Positions 27,706 to 37,979 of a stretch of DNA of 64,000 nucleotides are shown one piece after another (within the stretch, counting starts at the first letter, position 1; each line of letters begins with the position of its first letter). This stretch comes from an uncultured Cytophagales bacterium (lineage in GTDB: Bacteria; Bacteroidota; Bacteroidia; Cytophagales; Thermoflexibacteraceae). Where the stretch lies: NCBI GenBank assembly GCA_938039675.1, contig CALHUI010000003.1:372001-436000 (forward strand), in the 5' to 3' direction. Below the pieces are notes generated by a model, which was given only the letters and a program-made list of their open reading frames with translations, had not been told where the DNA came from and did no database searches. A program made the translations under genes and the position numbers.

Positions 27706-27855
27706 ATGCAGATGCTTTTGCAACCGATGAAAAACACATCTGATATTTGGCATTTACACAAAGGGAGCTGACTTTTGCATTGTTGCTTCCATCTGACGAA
27801 GTGCGCGCAGAAAGGCCGTTTTTTTTGATAAAGTTCCTTATTGATTGCTTATCTC

Positions 27856-28497
27856 ATGCTTAAAATACACCGATTTACTTTCAATGAATTTCAGGAAAAT
27901 ACTTACCTGCTTTCCGACCCGCAAGGCAAAACGGTAGTGATAGACCCCGGCTGCTATCACAGGCACGAAAAGGCCTTTTTGCAGCAATATATTGCCGAAA
28001 ATGGGCTGGAAGTTGCGCTGCTTGTCAATACACACTGCCACATAGACCATGTATTGGGTAATTACTTTATCCAACAAACCTATAAAGTTCCGTTCTTAAT
28101 TCCCGAAAAAGAGCAGATTATATTGGCATCCGTACCGCAATATGCAGGCTTATACGGCTTCGGTGGCTATGAACCCGCTACGCCTTCGGGTTTTCTGACC
28201 GAAAAAGACCGGCTTGTTTTCGGCACGGCGCAAATGGAAATCCGATTTGTGCCGGGGCACTCGCCCGGGCATCTGGTGTTTTATAGCCCGTCTGATGGTT
28301 ATTGCATTGGCGGCGATGTTCTTTTCTACAACAGCATCGGCAGAACCGATTTGCCGGGCGGCAATCACGAGCAATTACTTGCCGGCATCCGTTCGCAGTT
28401 GTACACCCTGCCGCCCGAAACGGTAGTTTACCCGGGACATGGCCCCGAAACCACCATCGGCTATGAGCAGCGCACCAACCCATTTTGCAAAATTTAG
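27856..28497 (+). CDS. MBL-fold metallo-hydrolase (glyoxalase II-like)
   Basis: A 213-residue cytosolic zinc hydrolase. The metal motif NTHCHIDHVLG (HxHxDH) is near residue 60, with further ligands in VPGHSPGHLVF, CIGGDVLF and YPGHGPET. This order is that of glyoxalase II-like thioesterases and related persulfide dioxygenases. The true substrate cannot be read. ATG 27856 gives the family start LKIHRFTFNEFQENTYLL. Confidence 0.9.
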   Translation: MLKIHRFTFNEFQENTYLLSDPQGKTVVIDPGCYHRHEKAFLQQYIAENGLEVALLVNTHCHIDHVLGNYFIQQTYKVPFLIPEKEQIILASVPQYAGLYGFGGYEPATPSGFLTEKDRLVFGTAQMEIRFVPGHSPGHLVFYSPSDGYCIGGDVLFYNSIGRTDLPGGNHEQLLAGIRSQLYTLPPETVVYPGHGPETTIGYEQRTNPFCKI

Positions 28498-28586
28498 CGG
28501 GTCAAAATTGCTTTTCACTCAAAAAAGTCATATTCTTTGCTGTGAATTTGCTATATTCGGTAGGCGTCCAGTAGCCAATAAACAGC

Positions 28587-31500
28587 ATGATATTTTCCGA
28601 TACCGGCAAAAACAGACAGTTATTACGGCAGGAAGCGGAACATCTGCGCCAACAACTCAGGGTGTTAGAAGAAAAGTTGAGTTATCCGCCCGATGAAGTA
28701 TCCGCAGATACGGCATCTTGGGTCTGTTTGCACGATATTTCGGGCAGCATCATCTGCATAAACGATGAAATGGCTGATTTTTTTGATGCTTTTGATAAAA
28801 ACGGCAAACCTGAAAATATCCGCCATTTTATTGCACACGACGAGCGCCACCTGTTTCACGGTTATATCGAGCAACTCATTGAGCATCGGTACACAGCAGG
28901 CAAACAGCGACTGATTGACAAAAACGGTAATCTGCACTATGTCAGGTTTGAAGCACGGTTAGAGCAGGTAACAACCGTTTCGGAAAGCGGGAGCTATGTG
29001 CGCTGGTTAGGGTGGGACATGAGCCAAGAGCAGCCCGAAGTCTCGCAGCAGAAATTTTACCGACAGTTGTTTGAAGACAGTCCGCAGCCGATGGTATTGC
29101 TCAATGCAGGCAGTATGGTTGTGGAAATCAATGATGCGGCTTTAAAATTCCTTCAAAGAAATGCCGACGAAATATATGGCGTTCCTTTCTACGATTTGCT
29201 CAAATCGGGAACAGTTTGCAAAAAACAACTGCGCGAGCAAATTGTAGAGGCATGGAAGAATCTACAGTCCATGTATCGGTGGACAGAGAAAAGCCCCCAT
29301 GGCGATTTGCGGAAAAGCGAGATTGTATTTAAGAAAATTCGCTACGGCAGGCAGGAAATGCTCGTAGGCTTCCTTAGCGACATTACCCACCAGCAGATAA
29401 AGGAGGAGTCGGTTATTGCCAACTACAACGAGCTGAAAGTTGTCAAAGAAACCATTCGGGCGGTTTCCGGTATGCACCGCACCGATGACATTCTGATAAC
29501 GGCTATTGCCAAACTGTACGAGCTGGATTATCTCAAAGGAGCAGGTTTTTATCAGGTCAGCAACGATTTGTATTTTGCACTGCTCAAATTTCATTTCAAT
29601 ATCACCCAAGCGCTGCTGCCCGAACTCAAAGAAATTCAAACGGCACAATACTCCATATTATTCCAAGAGCGGCAATCGCTGGAACTGCCCGCCGGCACCA
29701 TCAGTTCCGCACAGGAAAACCATTTGCTGTTTATCCCCATCATCGTTGAAAATAAAACGAGCCACGCCCTGTTGTTTGAGTTGGACAGCAATATGCGCAA
29801 CTCAACCTTGTTGCTGAACTTATTGGGGGCAGAAATCAGCAGCTTTATTACGCAGGCACGGATGGCCAACAAATTGGTACAAAGTGAAAACCGATTCCGC
29901 ATTATTGCCGATAATTCTCCTTCGCTGTTGCGCACCACCGATGCCGCCGGAAATTTTGTGTTTTTCAGCCAGCGCTGGTACAAGTTTGTCGGGTTGAGCT
30001 TGCGAGAACACATTCAATGGCTGCAATATGTACATCCGGAAGACAGAACCTATCTGATTGCCGTATTCAACGAAAACTTGGTCAAGCGGCAGAATTTTGA
30101 GGTGGGGTATCGCCTGCGCAAGCAAAACGGCGAGTACCGATGGATGCTGGAAAACGGGATGCCTTATTTTGACAATCGCAATGAGTTCAAGGGATTTATA
30201 TTTTCGGCTTCGGATGTTACCGAGCGCAAAGTAAAAGAACTGGAACTGACGCGAGCAGAGGCACTGCGCTACTCGCGCGAAGGCTTGGAAAGTGCCATTG
30301 AAAAAGCCAACCTTCTGGCACTGACCGTAGAAACCGACGGGCGCATTTCTTACTGCAACCGCTTTTTGCTGCAAAGCACCGGCTGGGACGAGGAAGCACT
30401 CATAGGAACGCCCTTGCAGCAAATTTTACTGTTTGAACAGTCGGAAAAACCGGCAGGGGAGCATACATTGTTCTACGAGCAACTGCTCAACACTTTTCGC
30501 GGAAGGTTGCGCTGTGCCAATGGCGAGCAACTCCAACTCCGATTTAACACCATCGTATGGAATAATCTCGACGGGCAACCTGCCTCCATCACCATCGTTG
30601 GAGAGGATGTTTCCGAAACCTTGCGCATACAACAGGCACTGACGCAAAGCAATTTACTGTTACAGGACTTGTTTGACAATGCCAGCGACCTGATTCAAAT
30701 TACAGACGCTGCCGGCAACTTTGTTTTTGTCAATAAAGCATGGTACAACACGCTCGAATATACGCCTGAAAGCATCCACATCATGCGTTTGCAAGACGTT
30801 GTGCATCCCGACAACGTGGCCATGCTGAACCACACCTTAGATAAAGCTGCCATAGAAGGGGCAGTAGGCAATTTTGAGACCTGCTTTGTGAGCCGCAGCG
30901 GACGCAAAATCAATTTGCGCGGCAGTATCAGCTATAGTTTTGAAGAAGGCAAGCCTGCCATTTATCGCGCCGTACTGCACGACGTAACCGAACAAATTCG
31001 CTCGGAAAAGGCACAAACGCTCTACTACAACCTCTCCAAACTGACCGTTAGCAGCACCAATTTGGAAATGCTGTACCACAATTTCTACATGGAACTCAAA
31101 AAGACTATAGAAGTGGACAGTTTCCTGATTGCCTTGCGCAGCGAAAAAGACCAGAGCGTTTATTTTCCCTACTACGTCAATTCGGACTATGCCCCCGACG
31201 AAGGTATTCAAGGGCGGGCTTTTGCCGAATATGCGCTCAACTTTGACCGCCCGATGTTCTTTTATGACGACATGTTGCAGCGCATCATCCAAAGCAACGA
31301 CATACACGCCGAGGAGGTTTTGCCGCAAACGTGGATGGGCGTACCGCTCAAAATAGACCAGCGGGTAATTGGTATGATTATTTTGCAGTCCTACAAAGAC
31401 CGCAAAATGTATAATAAGCGCGACCTTGACTTGTTGAATTTTATTTCCGGACAGTTGGCCACAGCTATTCAGCGCACACAGAATCAGGAGAAAATCAACG

Positions 31501-33503
31501 AGCAAAACGCACGCCTGCAAGCTATTTTTGAAAGCGGCCAGCACCTGATGTGGTCGGTTAATAAAGACCTGAACATTACCCGATTCAACGGCAACTATGC
31601 CAACTCTTTGCGCTTGCTGTATAACATCAATCTTGTGGCGGGCATGTCGCTGCCCGAAATTTACCGACAAAACGACCGCGAACAGGTTTATTTTTGGTTA
31701 GACAAATACAAATTAGCCCTTTCGGGGTATCCGCAGCAGTTTGAGCGGAAAATGACCGGTATCAATGGCGAGGAATATTGGTATGAGGTTTTTCTTAACC
31801 CCATTGTTACGACCAATAGTTTTGAGGTAGATGAGGTGGCAGGCGTGGCGCACAACATCACCGTTAAAAAGAAAGCAGCCGATGAGTTGCGCCTTGCCAA
31901 AGATTTGGCCGAGCACTCGCTGGAAGTCAAAAAACGCTTCCTTTCCAACATGAGCCATGAAATCCGCACACCGATGAACGGTATCATCGGTATGATTGAC
32001 CTGCTTTCGGAGGCCGAAAATTTAGAGCCCGAATACCGTCAGTATATCAATACGATTAAAAAATCATCGGAAACACTGCTTTATATCCTCAACGACATCC
32101 TCGACCTGTCAAAAATTGAGGCAGGTAAAATGGAGTTGCGCAAAGTCCCTATATCGTTAATGCACATGATGGACAAACTGATTGCGCTTTTCCAGCAGCG
32201 GGCTTTGCAAAAAGATATTGATTTCAGCTATCGCATAGCACCTGATGTTCCTGTCTATATCGTTGCCGATGAAACGCGCCTGTTGCAGATTCTTTCCAAC
32301 CTGACCTCCAATGCACTCAAATTTACCGAAAAAGGCAGCATTGAAATTGTGCTCGAAGTGGCCGAACAACCCGACCCCAACGATATTTTGTTAGACGAAC
32401 ATGAACAAGGCTATTTGCTCAGAGCTAAGGTGATAGACACAGGCATCGGCATTGCCCGCGAGCAACAGGAATTACTTTTCCAGAAATTTAGCCAATTGGA
32501 CAACAGCTATACCAAATCTTATGGTGGCACAGGGCTTGGCCTTTCCATTTCGCAAGAACTTTGCCGCCTCATGTACGGCTATATTGGCGTAGAGTCGAAG
32601 CCGGGCGTGGGCAGTACGTTCTGGTTCACCTTCCGCGCCAAAGCCTGTCGGGCGGAAGACGTAGTTACCGAAGAAACCGAGCAGCAGCGCGAAACACAAA
32701 TTAGTGGGCAGATTCTGTCCAATCCGCACGTGCTGGTAGTTGATGACAACAGTGTAAACCTCAACGTAGCCCGCAGTATCCTGAAACGTGCCGGATGTAA
32801 CGTAAGCATAGCCCGTAGCGGTAAGGAAGCCATTGAGATGGTGCAGCAGCAGAATTTTGACCTGATTTTCATGGACGTACAAATGCCCGTAATGAACGGC
32901 ATAGAAACCACCCAACAAATCAAACAACTTGGCCTGCCGCATCTGCCGCCTATTGTTGCCATGACGGCATTTTCCATGCAGGAAGAACGCGACAGTTTCT
33001 TGCAGGCAGGCATGGATGATTTTATTGCCAAACCCATTAAAGCGCAGGCGCTGATTGCAAAAGTAAAAGAGTTGGTTGCCGGCAGCAGCGAAAGAAAAAT
33101 GCAGCTTGCTTCGGAGGATACCCCTTTGACAGAGTGCGCAGCTACGGAAACCGCCTTAGACATCATTAATCCGGAGGTGGTGGCACAAATGACCAAATAC
33201 GGCGGCAGAGAAATGATAGAAGAGTCCTACGTAGAATTTGAGCAAGAAAGCCGACAACTGCTCGAGGCATTGGCCATTCATATTTCGGAAAAACAGTTTG
33301 ATGCTGCCAAAGGAATTTTGCACACACTGAAAGGCAATGCCGGTACGTTGGGCATAGAAAAATTGTACACTGCTGCAGCAGCATTTGAGGCAGCACTCAA
33401 ACAAAACCAAACGCAAAACGCCGAAGATGAGTTTGCAGGTTTAGTACGCCTTTTTGCCGAATTTCAACAACACTATCGGGCTATTTTGCAGATAAATTCG
33501 TAA
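28587..33503 (+). CDS. Giant hybrid sensor histidine kinase (PAS/GAF-HisKA-HATPase-REC-Hpt)
   Basis: 1638 residues, no signal peptide and no obvious membrane segment, so a cytosolic sensor. In order: PAS near 40-145 and 150-265; a GAF-like region at 280-430; PAS at 435-560 (RFRIIADNSPSLLRTTDA), 570-690 and 690-815 (LFDNASDLIQITDAAGNFVF); a second GAF at 830-965; PAS at 980-1105. HisKA follows with phospho-acceptor His near 1123 (NMSHEIRTPMNG), then HATPase (NALKFT, DTGIGIA, GGTGLGLSIS). REC has its Asp near 1429 (MDVQMPVMNG) and Hpt its His near 1578 (LHTLKGNAG). All parts of an internal phosphorelay are present. A separate response regulator follows after 21 bp. Confidence 0.95.
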   Translation: MIFSDTGKNRQLLRQEAEHLRQQLRVLEEKLSYPPDEVSADTASWVCLHDISGSIICINDEMADFFDAFDKNGKPENIRHFIAHDERHLFHGYIEQLIEHRYTAGKQRLIDKNGNLHYVRFEARLEQVTTVSESGSYVRWLGWDMSQEQPEVSQQKFYRQLFEDSPQPMVLLNAGSMVVEINDAALKFLQRNADEIYGVPFYDLLKSGTVCKKQLREQIVEAWKNLQSMYRWTEKSPHGDLRKSEIVFKKIRYGRQEMLVGFLSDITHQQIKEESVIANYNELKVVKETIRAVSGMHRTDDILITAIAKLYELDYLKGAGFYQVSNDLYFALLKFHFNITQALLPELKEIQTAQYSILFQERQSLELPAGTISSAQENHLLFIPIIVENKTSHALLFELDSNMRNSTLLLNLLGAEISSFITQARMANKLVQSENRFRIIADNSPSLLRTTDAAGNFVFFSQRWYKFVGLSLREHIQWLQYVHPEDRTYLIAVFNENLVKRQNFEVGYRLRKQNGEYRWMLENGMPYFDNRNEFKGFIFSASDVTERKVKELELTRAEALRYSREGLESAIEKANLLALTVETDGRISYCNRFLLQSTGWDEEALIGTPLQQILLFEQSEKPAGEHTLFYEQLLNTFRGRLRCANGEQLQLRFNTIVWNNLDGQPASITIVGEDVSETLRIQQALTQSNLLLQDLFDNASDLIQITDAAGNFVFVNKAWYNTLEYTPESIHIMRLQDVVHPDNVAMLNHTLDKAAIEGAVGNFETCFVSRSGRKINLRGSISYSFEEGKPAIYRAVLHDVTEQIRSEKAQTLYYNLSKLTVSSTNLEMLYHNFYMELKKTIEVDSFLIALRSEKDQSVYFPYYVNSDYAPDEGIQGRAFAEYALNFDRPMFFYDDMLQRIIQSNDIHAEEVLPQTWMGVPLKIDQRVIGMIILQSYKDRKMYNKRDLDLLNFISGQLATAIQRTQNQEKINEQNARLQAIFESGQHLMWSVNKDLNITRFNGNYANSLRLLYNINLVAGMSLPEIYRQNDREQVYFWLDKYKLALSGYPQQFERKMTGINGEEYWYEVFLNPIVTTNSFEVDEVAGVAHNITVKKKAADELRLAKDLAEHSLEVKKRFLSNMSHEIRTPMNGIIGMIDLLSEAENLEPEYRQYINTIKKSSETLLYILNDILDLSKIEAGKMELRKVPISLMHMMDKLIALFQQRALQKDIDFSYRIAPDVPVYIVADETRLLQILSNLTSNALKFTEKGSIEIVLEVAEQPDPNDILLDEHEQGYLLRAKVIDTGIGIAREQQELLFQKFSQLDNSYTKSYGGTGLGLSISQELCRLMYGYIGVESKPGVGSTFWFTFRAKACRAEDVVTEETEQQRETQISGQILSNPHVLVVDDNSVNLNVARSILKRAGCNVSIARSGKEAIEMVQQQNFDLIFMDVQMPVMNGIETTQQIKQLGLPHLPPIVAMTAFSMQEERDSFLQAGMDDFIAKPIKAQALIAKVKELVAGSSERKMQLASEDTPLTECAATETALDIINPEVVAQMTKYGGREMIEESYVEFEQESRQLLEALAIHISEKQFDAAKGILHTLKGNAGTLGIEKLYTAAAAFEAALKQNQTQNAEDEFAGLVRLFAEFQQHYRAILQINS

Positions 33504-33524
33504 AATTGTATTGCTAAACCCCCT

Positions 33525-33905
33525 ATGTACATGCCCAAACAAGTTTTAATTGCTGAAGACAGTTCTGTTATTCAAAATATTACGCGCCGCGTTTTGCAGT
33601 TTCAGAATTTTGATATCACGGTAGTAAAGAATGGTCAGCAGGTACTGGACTATCTGGAAAATAACAACTGCGATATTATCCTGATGGATATTAGTATGCC
33701 TGTGATGGACGGTATGGAATGTGCCGGACGCATTCGCCAACTGCCCGACTCCAAAAAAGCAGCTATTCCGATTGTGGCCATTACGGGCAATGCAAAAAAC
33801 TATACCATGGATGATTTCCTCAATGCCGGTATCAATGACTACATCCAAAAGCCTATTAATTTTGACGTACTGGTAGAAACCGTTCGCCGCCTGACCAATG
33901 CTTAG
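33525..33905 (+). CDS. Single-domain response regulator (CheY-like)
   Basis: A 126-residue REC domain and nothing else. The acidic pair is AEDSS, the phospho-acceptor is D55 in LMDISMPVMDG, Thr is in AITGN and the conserved Lys is in IQKPINF. It lies 21 bp after the hybrid kinase and is the likely receiver of its Hpt phosphate. It has no output domain, so it would act by protein contact. Start could be MYMPK or MPK (33531). Confidence 0.93.
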   Translation: MYMPKQVLIAEDSSVIQNITRRVLQFQNFDITVVKNGQQVLDYLENNNCDIILMDISMPVMDGMECAGRIRQLPDSKKAAIPIVAITGNAKNYTMDDFLNAGINDYIQKPINFDVLVETVRRLTNA

Positions 33906-34182
33906 CAACATGATTCGCTACACAAAGCCTTTTCTCGATTCTCTGGAAAATATTATCGCTGAAACTGACTATATCCTGCGCTATGAAAAAGGCAATTTCA
34001 AATCAGGATACTGCGTGTTGAAAGATACACGCGTCATTCTGATTAATAAATTTTTCCCGTTGGAAGGAAAGATTAACAGCTTAGTTGATATCATCAGGCA
34101 GTTAGACATAGCGCCTAATGGTTTATCGGAAAAATCGCAGAAACGGCTCAAAGAAATTTTGCAGGCCGCTCCGGCAAGGTAA
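33898..34182 (+). CDS. Small hypothetical protein translationally coupled to the response regulator
   Basis: A 94-residue protein whose start overlaps the response-regulator stop by 8 bp, which suggests coupled translation. Readable features: ENIIAETDYILRYEKGNFKSG, then YCVLKDTRVILINKFFPLEGKIN (a beta hairpin and helix), and a basic C-terminal helix. I recall similar short proteins in Cytophagales genomes but cannot assign a family. Position suggests a role in the adjacent phosphorelay or its output. Confidence 0.75.
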   Translation: MLSNMIRYTKPFLDSLENIIAETDYILRYEKGNFKSGYCVLKDTRVILINKFFPLEGKINSLVDIIRQLDIAPNGLSEKSQKRLKEILQAAPAR

Positions 34183-34221
34183 TGCCGCCTCCCACTAAAC
34201 TCCTAACAATTATATACTCTT

Positions 34222-34908
34222 ATGAAACGCTTATTATCACTTCTCTTTGCGGCTTTCACGTGGTTAGCCGCTTTTGCACAAGACAACTGCGACGGTTATT
34301 TTCAGTTTAAGGAGGGCAGCAAAGTAGAGCTGACCACCTATGACAAAAAAGACAAACCTACCGGCATTGTCAGAAACACGATAGTTAAAAAAACGCCTGC
34401 CAATGGCGGATTTTTGTTGGTATTCAAAAGTGAAACTTTTGATGCTAAGGGCAAACCTCTTACCTCCGGTGAGTTTAATGGCCAATGCGAAAACGGAAGT
34501 TTCTACTCTGATATTCGCAACTTTTCTTCTGAGTCCATGCCTAAGGGTCCTGAGTTTGAAATGACTTTTGTCGGCGACCAGTTGGCTTATCCCAACCAAC
34601 CGAACGCAGGGCAGGCACTCAGCGATGCCAGTGTTAAAATAACTTCTGGCATTAAAGGCGGCATGACCATTATGAACATGACCATTGCGTACACCAACCG
34701 CAAGGTAGAAGGTATGGAAACAGTAGAAACACCCGCCGGCAAATTTGACTGCGTAAAGGTCAGCTACGATTTGTCTGTAAAAGTAATGGGTACACGCCAA
34801 ATGAAAGGCGTAGAATATTTGGCCAAAGGTGTAGGTGTAGTGAAGTCGGAGTTGTACGATGATAAAGGCAGAAAAGAAAGTTCTACCTTGCTTACCAAAA
34901 TGGAATGA
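34222..34908 (+). CDS. Exported beta-rich hypothetical protein (DUF3108/TapB-like)
   Basis: A 228-residue exported protein with a signal peptide (MKRLLSLLFAAFTWLAAFAQ). The mature domain is beta-rich with YFQFKEGSKVELTTYDKKDKP early and VETPAGKFDCVKVSYDLSVKV then YLAKGVGVVKSELYDDKGR late. The pattern AGKFDCxKV ... GVGxVKSE recurs in DUF3108-like periplasmic proteins such as TapB. No enzymatic motif is seen. The stop overlaps the MOSC gene start by 4 bp (ATGA). Confidence 0.7.
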   Translation: MKRLLSLLFAAFTWLAAFAQDNCDGYFQFKEGSKVELTTYDKKDKPTGIVRNTIVKKTPANGGFLLVFKSETFDAKGKPLTSGEFNGQCENGSFYSDIRNFSSESMPKGPEFEMTFVGDQLAYPNQPNAGQALSDASVKITSGIKGGMTIMNMTIAYTNRKVEGMETVETPAGKFDCVKVSYDLSVKVMGTRQMKGVEYLAKGVGVVKSELYDDKGRKESSTLLTKME

Positions 34909-35678
34909 CTCCCTTCATAGAGAACATGGTTGTTTATCCTGTCAAGTCAATGGACGGCTTGTCGGTAGTGCAGGCTGCCATTACCCAAGGTGGCAGCCTT
35001 GCATGGGACAGGCAATTTGCTTTCTTTAATGCAGAAGGCAGAACCGTAAATGCCAAAAAGTACCCTGCCATTCAGCGCATCAGGGCAGACTATAACCTCA
35101 ATTACCGCTTGGTTACCCTTTCGGTAGCTAACCATAGCAAAACCTTTGATTTGTTTTATGACCAAGAAGCTATCGCCCGCTGGGTGGGTGATTTTCTGGG
35201 CATATCTGTTACCATGCGGCAAAACAACCTGACAGGCTTCCCCGACGATGACAGCCGTACGGGGCCTACCGTCATCAGTACGGCAACCTTGCGGGCAGTG
35301 GCTGATTGGTTCGGTATGAGTTTGGAAGAAACCCGCCGCCGATTCAGGGCTAATATCGAGCTTGGCGGCTGTCCGCCCTTTTGGGAAGACAGCCTCATCG
35401 GCGAAATAGGTTTATCGGTCGCCTTTCGGTTAGGAGCGGTAACAGTGTACGGAGTGAAAGCCTGTGCGCGCTGCCCTGTTCCTTCGCGAAACCCCGACAC
35501 AGGGGTAGCCGACAGGCAATTTCAAGCAATTTTTGAGCAGCATCGGCGCAGGCAAATGGCGCCTTTTGTACCTCAAAGCCAGTTTCCGCATTACTACTAT
35601 TTGAGCATTCATACAATCATTCCTGAAAATCAGGCAGATAAAATGCTACAAATTGGCGATGAAGTGCAGTTGGTATAG
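34905..35678 (+). CDS. MOSC-domain protein (molybdenum-cofactor sulfurase C-terminal type)
   Basis: A 257-residue protein with an N-terminal MOSC beta-barrel (VVYPVKSMDGLSVVQAAI) and a C-terminal MOSC domain. The latter shows FRANIELGGCPPFWEDS and the cysteine motif CARCPVPSRNPDTG. Relatives such as YcbX and mARC handle sulfur on molybdenum cofactor or reduce N-hydroxylated compounds. MoeA occurs 7 kb away in the window, consistent with active cofactor use. Its start is coupled (ATGA) to the preceding exported protein, an unusual pairing. Confidence 0.88.
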   Translation: MTPFIENMVVYPVKSMDGLSVVQAAITQGGSLAWDRQFAFFNAEGRTVNAKKYPAIQRIRADYNLNYRLVTLSVANHSKTFDLFYDQEAIARWVGDFLGISVTMRQNNLTGFPDDDSRTGPTVISTATLRAVADWFGMSLEETRRRFRANIELGGCPPFWEDSLIGEIGLSVAFRLGAVTVYGVKACARCPVPSRNPDTGVADRQFQAIFEQHRRRQMAPFVPQSQFPHYYYLSIHTIIPENQADKMLQIGDEVQLV

Positions 35679-35831
35679 CCACTGAATTTTTTGGAATAAG
35701 TGCGAACGCATGGCATGTGTCCGAGGTTATGCAACCAAAAAACGATAATGAACATATGCTTGTCTTGTGGATTTTAGCTATACTACCTTTGTTTGTACAA
35801 CCTGATGCGCTCCACTCTTCCATGCAATCAA

Positions 35832-36779
35832 TTATAGAGCAGACCATTGTGCCGCCGGATGGCACTGATTAACTACTTGTTTTAGGTGTTCGCGGCTTAC
35901 GTGCGTGTAGATACCTGTTGTAATGATGGACTCGTGCCCCAGCATATCGCGTACGGAAATCAGGTCTGCGCCCCGTTCAATCAGATGCGTGGCAAAAGAA
36001 TGGCGGAAGGTGTGCGGGCTTACGTTTTTGTTGATACCTGCATTTTGAGCAGCCTTGCTAACAATGTAAAAGACCATCACACGGGACAGCGCTTTGCCGT
36101 TTCGGTTGAGGAAAATGATATTCTCATGCCCTTGCGCTATGGGCTGCCGGGGGCGGACATGGTTCAGGTAGAGTTCTAAGGCTTGTATGGCATGTTTACC
36201 GATAGGAATGAGACGTTCTTTCCGCCCTTTTCCTCTAACGCGAATAAAGCCCAAGTCGGGGAGAAAGTCTGTGATGCGGAGCGCAATCAGTTCGCTAACC
36301 CGCACTCCGCAACTGTACAAAACTTCCAGAATAGCACGATTTCTGTGCCCTTCGTTTTGCGATAAATCAACGGCATTGATAACGTCTTCTATCTCTTGTA
36401 CGCTCAGAGTATCGGGCAAAAAGTATTGAGTAGCAGGTGCTTGCAGATTCTCGGCAGGATTACCCGGCAGGTTTTCTACGTCTTCCAGATATTTAAAAAA
36501 CGTGCGGATACCTGAAACAATGCGCGCCTGCGTGCTGTGGGACAGTTGTAATTCTGTCAAAAATTCCATGAACCGCTGTAAGTGGCAGAGTTCAATCTGC
36601 CGGCTTTCCAAATAAGGATAGTCCATGCAGATAAACTCGGCCAGTTTTTTTATGTCGCGCTTGTAGGCATCTACCGAATTTTCGGTAAAGCCTCGTTCCA
36701 AACGCAGGTAGTTTTCAAATCGCCTGATAGCTGCCTGCCAGTGTTTTTCGTTAGCTTTGGCAAGTGTAGTTTCGCTCAT
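35832..36779 (-). CDS. xerD: Tyrosine recombinase XerD
   Basis: A 315-residue site-specific recombinase resolving chromosome dimers with a partner such as XerC. The N-terminal SAM-like core-binding domain (FENYLRLERGFTENSVDAYKRDI) precedes the catalytic domain with Arg in CGVRVSELIALR, Lys in GKGRKERLIP, HTFRHSFATHLIERGADL, LGHESIITTGIYTHV and the nucleophilic Tyr in IYTHV. The ATG overlaps the stop of the oxidoreductase gene (ATGA). It looks like the host enzyme, not an element's integrase. Confidence 0.92.
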   Translation of the reverse strand: MSETTLAKANEKHWQAAIRRFENYLRLERGFTENSVDAYKRDIKKLAEFICMDYPYLESRQIELCHLQRFMEFLTELQLSHSTQARIVSGIRTFFKYLEDVENLPGNPAENLQAPATQYFLPDTLSVQEIEDVINAVDLSQNEGHRNRAILEVLYSCGVRVSELIALRITDFLPDLGFIRVRGKGRKERLIPIGKHAIQALELYLNHVRPRQPIAQGHENIIFLNRNGKALSRVMVFYIVSKAAQNAGINKNVSPHTFRHSFATHLIERGADLISVRDMLGHESIITTGIYTHVSREHLKQVVNQCHPAAQWSAL

Positions 36780-37942
36780 TTTGCCAACGGATACCATTTT
36801 TCATTGCTTGCCGATGCGGCGACAACTGCCTCAATGAATGCCATACCTCTTACACCGTCTTCTATTGTAGGGAAGTCGGTGTAGAGCGGGTCTGGAGTTG
36901 CTCCTTTCAAGCGGCTGCGTAGGGTGCGGGCAAAGTTTCGGTAGATGTTGGCAAATGCTTCTAAGTAGCCTTCCGGATGGCCTGCGGGGATGCGCGTATG
37001 TGCTTGTGCTGCCGCCGAGAGTTGCCCTACTCCTGTGCGAATCAGTTGTTTGGGTTGGTCTATCAGGGTCAGTTCTAAGGTATTAGGCTCCATTTGATGC
37101 CACCAAATACCGCCTGTTTCGCCATACACGCGGATGTTGAGGTTGTTTTCTTCGCCTACGCAAATCTGACTTGCTTGCAAAATGCCTTTTGCGCCGTTGT
37201 TGAATCGCAGTAATATGTTGCCGTCATCGTCCAATTTTCGCCCGGGAACAAAAGTGGTGATATCGGCGCAAAGTTCGGTAATTTGCAGACCGGTGATGTA
37301 TTCGGCAAGGTTCTCGGCATGAGTGCCGATATCGCCGATGCAGCCCGCCGCACCCGATTTGGTTGGGTCGGTACGCCACGATGCCTGCTTGCTGCCGGTA
37401 GCTTCCACAAGCGTTGCCAGCCAACCTTGCGGATATTCTACTACTACTTTGCGTACTTTCCCGATGTGCCCGCTGCGAACAATTTCGCGGGCTTCTTTCA
37501 CCATCGGATAGCCGGTGTAGTTATGCGTAAGGGCAAATAGTCGCCCGTTTTTTTGCACAATCTCCGCTAATTCTTTCGCTTCGGCTAAGTTAAACGTTAC
37601 GGGTTTGTCGCAAACGACATCAAAGCCGTTTTCTAATGCCATTTTGGCAGGAGGGAAGTGCATATGATTAGGCGTTACGATGGCTACAAAATCCATGCGT
37701 TCGCCTTCGGGCAGCGCTTTTTCTTTGAGAATCATCTCCTCGTAGCTGCCATATACGCGATTGGGCGGCAGGTAGAGTTGTGCACCGGAGAGACGCGATT
37801 TTTCGGGGTCGCTGCTGAAAGCGCCGCAAACAAGTTCTATTTCACCGTCAAGGGCGGCTGCCATGCGATGCACTGCACCTATGAAAGCGCCAATGCCTCC
37901 GCCAACCATCCCCATGCGCATTTTGCGATTGTAGTTTGTCAT
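36776..37942 (-). CDS. Gfo/Idh/MocA-family oxidoreductase
   Basis: A 388-residue NAD(P)-dependent sugar or inositol dehydrogenase-like enzyme. The Rossmann motif [17 protein letters not shown] is near the N-terminus, then [17 protein letters not shown] and the CDKPVTFN (EKP-type) segment near residue 110, followed by [16 protein letters not shown]. The substrate is unknown. It is translationally coupled to xerD downstream (4-bp overlap), which probably only reflects packing. Confidence 0.9.
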   Translation of the reverse strand: MTNYNRKMRMGMVGGGIGAFIGAVHRMAAALDGEIELVCGAFSSDPEKSRLSGAQLYLPPNRVYGSYEEMILKEKALPEGERMDFVAIVTPNHMHFPPAKMALENGFDVVCDKPVTFNLAEAKELAEIVQKNGRLFALTHNYTGYPMVKEAREIVRSGHIGKVRKVVVEYPQGWLATLVEATGSKQASWRTDPTKSGAAGCIGDIGTHAENLAEYITGLQITELCADITTFVPGRKLDDDGNILLRFNNGAKGILQASQICVGEENNLNIRVYGETGGIWWHQMEPNTLELTLIDQPKQLIRTGVGQLSAAAQAHTRIPAGHPEGYLEAFANIYRNFARTLRSRLKGATPDPLYTDFPTIEDGVRGMAFIEAVVAASASNEKWYPLAK

Positions 37943-37979
37943 AGTTGTTTTCGTTTTCAGATTGTCTAAAATATCGGTT

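Noticed and set aside
30837-31670. A 277-codon antisense ORF inside the hybrid kinase
   Set aside because: It mirrors a conserved PAS/GAF coding stretch and its product has no recognisable domain; a shadow frame.
35832-36779. XerD-like recombinase as the integrase of a mobile element
   Set aside because: It has the full host-type XerD layout, is coupled to a metabolic gene and has no element around it.
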